From assembly GCF_000515115.1 (NCBI RefSeq), contig NZ_AZXF01000014.1, positions 1 through 64,000 of the forward strand: a DNA stretch of 64,000 bases. Reading direction: 5' to 3'. Made by a program: the position numbers and the translations under genes. This DNA comes from Nocardiopsis sp. CNT312 (GTDB taxonomy: Bacteria; Actinomycetota; Actinomycetes; Streptosporangiales; Streptosporangiaceae). Below the pieces are notes generated by a model. That model saw nothing but the letters and a program-made list of their open reading frames with translations, was not told where the DNA came from and searched no databases. Shown here in pieces: positions 62,504-64,000 of the stretch. The number at the start of each line of letters is the position of its first letter. Positions within the stretch are counted from its first letter, which is position 1.

Positions 62504-62727
62504 TGGCGGTGGAGGGCTACCACGTACGGCCGAGCGCGGCCGTCCTGGCGCTGCGCGAGGAGTTCCCGGACTTCCTCATCTGCGAACTGCGCGGAGGGCA
62601 GGAACGGCCCACCTTCGTGGCGACGAGTACCCGGACCACCGCCAGCGGTCGTCCCGAACTGGTCGTGTGCGCGTGTGTCGGAGAGCTGAAGAAGGCGTTG
62701 AGGGTTCTGGAAGGCGGTACGGCATGA
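62503..62727 (+). CDS. Small unknown protein in the HATPase operon
   Basis: A 74-residue protein: MAVEGYHVRPSAAVLALREE, FPDFLICELRGGQERPTFVA, ending with a CACVGELKKALRVLEGG helix. The family is not recognised. The ATG at 62503 overlaps the HATPase stop, and its own stop overlaps the next ATG (62724), showing a tightly coupled three-gene unit. It may be an accessory factor of the HATPase/Scr1 module. Confidence 0.78.
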   Translation: MAVEGYHVRPSAAVLALREEFPDFLICELRGGQERPTFVATSTRTTASGRPELVVCACVGELKKALRVLEGGTA

Positions 62728-63059
62728 GCGCGGCCATGACTGCGGAGTCTGTGGGAGCGTCCACTGTCCAGGGGGTGAACCGCCTCCGCGCCGCCTACCG
62801 GCACCGGGGATGGACGGTGTGGCACGGCGACTCGACCGGCCAGTACTGGGCGGCGCACACCGGACGCATGGTGTTGCTGAGCGGTGGCAGCGTCTGGGAG
62901 TTGGCGGCGGAGATCGAGAAGGTACAGCCGAGCAGGTCCGCACCGGCGGTTCCGGCTCAGGCACGGCGGCGGCGCGCAGGGCTGCGGCTGCCGCCGAGGC
63001 CCAAGCCTCGCGGCTACTGGGGCCGCCCGGCACGGTGGCCGGTGGCAGGCCATAGGTAG
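62724..63059 (+). CDS. Small unknown protein, last of the HATPase operon
   Basis: A 111-residue protein. Residues 15-66 (VNRLRAAYRHRGWTVWHGDS, GQYWAAHTGRMVLLSGGSVW, ELAAEIEKV) are a compact alpha/beta unit found in many Scr1-associated small proteins; the last 40 residues are a basic Pro/Arg-rich tail. ATG overlaps the previous stop. A hairpin terminator follows. Function unknown; the decayed 23924 gene seems to belong to the same kind. Confidence 0.78.
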   Translation: MSAAMTAESVGASTVQGVNRLRAAYRHRGWTVWHGDSTGQYWAAHTGRMVLLSGGSVWELAAEIEKVQPSRSAPAVPAQARRRRAGLRLPPRPKPRGYWGRPARWPVAGHR

Positions 63060-63074
63060 AGGGGTGTAGCGACC

Positions 63075-63103
63075 GTGGCCCGGGGCTGGTGTTCCCGGGC
63101 CAC
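63075..63103. terminator. Hairpin between convergent genes
   Basis: GTGGCCCGGG (63075-63084) and CCCGGGCCAC (63094-63103) form a perfect 10-bp stem with a 9-nt loop between the small-protein operon and the convergent hsdS. Confidence 0.72.
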
Positions 63104-63122
63104 ATGTGTGTCCGAGGTGAGG

Positions 63123-64000
63123 TCAGACGGGAAGGTCCTTGAGCTGGTCCACGCGGACCCTGCCGGTCAACAGGTCGTCCATCAGCCCGGCCTTCAGCGT
63201 GCGCAGCTTCTCCAGCCGCGCCCGTTCGGCCGCGATCCGCTCGTCATGCGCTTCGATGATCGAAACGATCCGCCGCTGTTCCTCCAGCGAAGGAATGTTC
63301 ATCTCCATCTGAGCAAAACGATCCGACCCCAGATGAGCAATGCTCGTTGTCTGGAAAGCGAACCGAGAAAAGTAGCCTAGCCTCAGCCAGGAACTGAACT
63401 TCAGCTGAGCAAATTCGGGCAACAGGGAGCCCACACACCTATATCGAATCAGCGTATTCTGATAGCAGTACCGCCCCGGAGGACCCTGGTATATTGCCGA
63501 ACGCCCAACCAGTTCCAGACTCTGCCCTTCATTCAGAAGGATATCACCAGGCTTCAATCCGTAAATCTCTCTCTCCCGAAGAGAGAAATTCATGCTCAAA
63601 ACATCAGAGTAGTCAATTCGACCATCAAAAACGTTTGCCACGCGCAGGTACGGAGTAAGCGAAGTTCCGCTTTCGTGCTTCGGTGACCTCTGCCGCCCCA
63701 TCCTGACTTCACCGAAATCCGCAACCCTGCCCTGGACCCAGTCGTCAGCTGATGCGTACACAAGGTTCTCTTGCACAACAGCCCAGCGAGTCAGATCCAG
63801 CTTAGCGATGGCCGCTTCGCACGAGTGGGATGCCTCATCCAGAGCGTCCAGCACCTCAGCAATCTTCCGCTGCTCATACATCGGAAGCAGCGGAACTTTA
63901 AATATAGAAAAGAATCCAGCTGGAACTCGACGCTGGCCCGCTGAGCCGACCATAAAGGCCTCAGCTTTTTTCCGAAGAAGGCGGGACTGCGCCCAGTGGG
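63123..64000 (-). CDS. hsdS: Type I restriction specificity subunit HsdS (cut by window edge)
   Basis: The minus-strand frame is open from the window end to the stop at 63123, giving at least 292 residues of the C-terminal part. First comes the end of the first target-recognition domain and conserved helix (PLLPMYEQRKIAEVLDALDE), then a second domain (about 70-230, YLRVANVFDGRIDYSDVLSM, LKPGDILLNEGQSLELVGR) and the conserved C-terminal helix SLEEQRRIVSIIEAHDERIA. HsdS chooses the DNA sequence methylated and cut by the complex. The target-recognition part has a lower G+C content than neighbours, as usual for these exchangeable domains. HsdM should lie beyond 64000. Confidence 0.92.
   Translation of the reverse strand, partial: HWAQSRLLRKKAEAFMVGSAGQRRVPAGFFSIFKVPLLPMYEQRKIAEVLDALDEASHSCEAAIAKLDLTRWAVVQENLVYASADDWVQGRVADFGEVRMGRQRSPKHESGTSLTPYLRVANVFDGRIDYSDVLSMNFSLREREIYGLKPGDILLNEGQSLELVGRSAIYQGPPGRYCYQNTLIRYRCVGSLLPEFAQLKFSSWLRLGYFSRFAFQTTSIAHLGSDRFAQMEMNIPSLEEQRRIVSIIEAHDERIAAERARLEKLRTLKAGLMDDLLTGRVRVDQLKDLPV

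Overview
The window is very G+C-rich, with strongly GC-biased third codon positions, frequent GTG starts and short-overlap operons. It carries Scr1-type XRE regulators with DUF397 partners, orphan RsbW-like ATPase domains, a PASTA kinase, TIGR04222 proteins and a Gram-positive Tad/Flp pilus. This points to a filamentous actinomycete; Nocardiopsis or another Nocardiopsaceae is my inference, not a proven assignment.

Layout. 1-0.5 kb: the start of an IS3-family element at the window edge and a gene remnant. 0.7-1.5 kb: a guanidine-III riboswitch in front of a pair of SMR exporters. 1.5-6 kb: an acyltransferase/SGNH envelope enzyme, an unknown membrane protein and a YkvA-like protein. 6.3-13.5 kb: a Tad pilus assembly operon (unknown gene, CpaB, TadZ, two TadE/F pseudopilins, TadA, TadB, TadC). 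13.7-20.8 kb: a PASTA Ser/Thr kinase, a lipoprotein, a luciferase-like oxidoreductase and two TIGR04222 membrane proteins. 21.3-23.9 kb: the Flp pilin, then an OmpA-like lipoprotein and a secreted protein sharing a DGSC-x-C module, then a pseudopilin-like protein carrying a lytic-transglycosylase-type domain that has lost its expected catalytic glutamate. 23.9-25.1 kb: decayed small genes.

25-39 kb: acyl-CoA ligase, CPA2 antiporter with RCK domain, CBS/BON protein, a long glycosyltransferase, a TadG-like anchor fused to a LAS/M15-type peptidase-like domain, envelope and regulatory genes, pectate lyase, an anti-sigma-like ATPase. 39-48 kb: RND permease, ArsR/CDF metal efflux with a visible double operator, TrkH/TrkA potassium uptake, and a Zur-boxed zinc-binding lipoprotein. 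48-56 kb: an Scr1/DUF397/HATPase cluster with a 42-nt palindrome, a FabG-like reductase, a serine hydrolase, and a BioYMN-type ECF biotin transporter. 56-64 kb: a type I restriction-modification locus (YgjP-like metallopeptidase, HsdR, and HsdS running off the window) with a second XRE-DUF397/HATPase module sitting between hsdR and hsdS.

The most interesting theme is the pilus. Its assembly operon, pilin and accessory genes are spread over about 26 kb. Two accessory proteins join a pilin/TadG-like membrane anchor to peptidoglycan-hydrolase-type domains, and a third is a lipoprotein with a peptidoglycan-binding OmpA domain. This suggests dedicated machinery for anchoring the pilus in, or passing it through, a thick Gram-positive cell wall.
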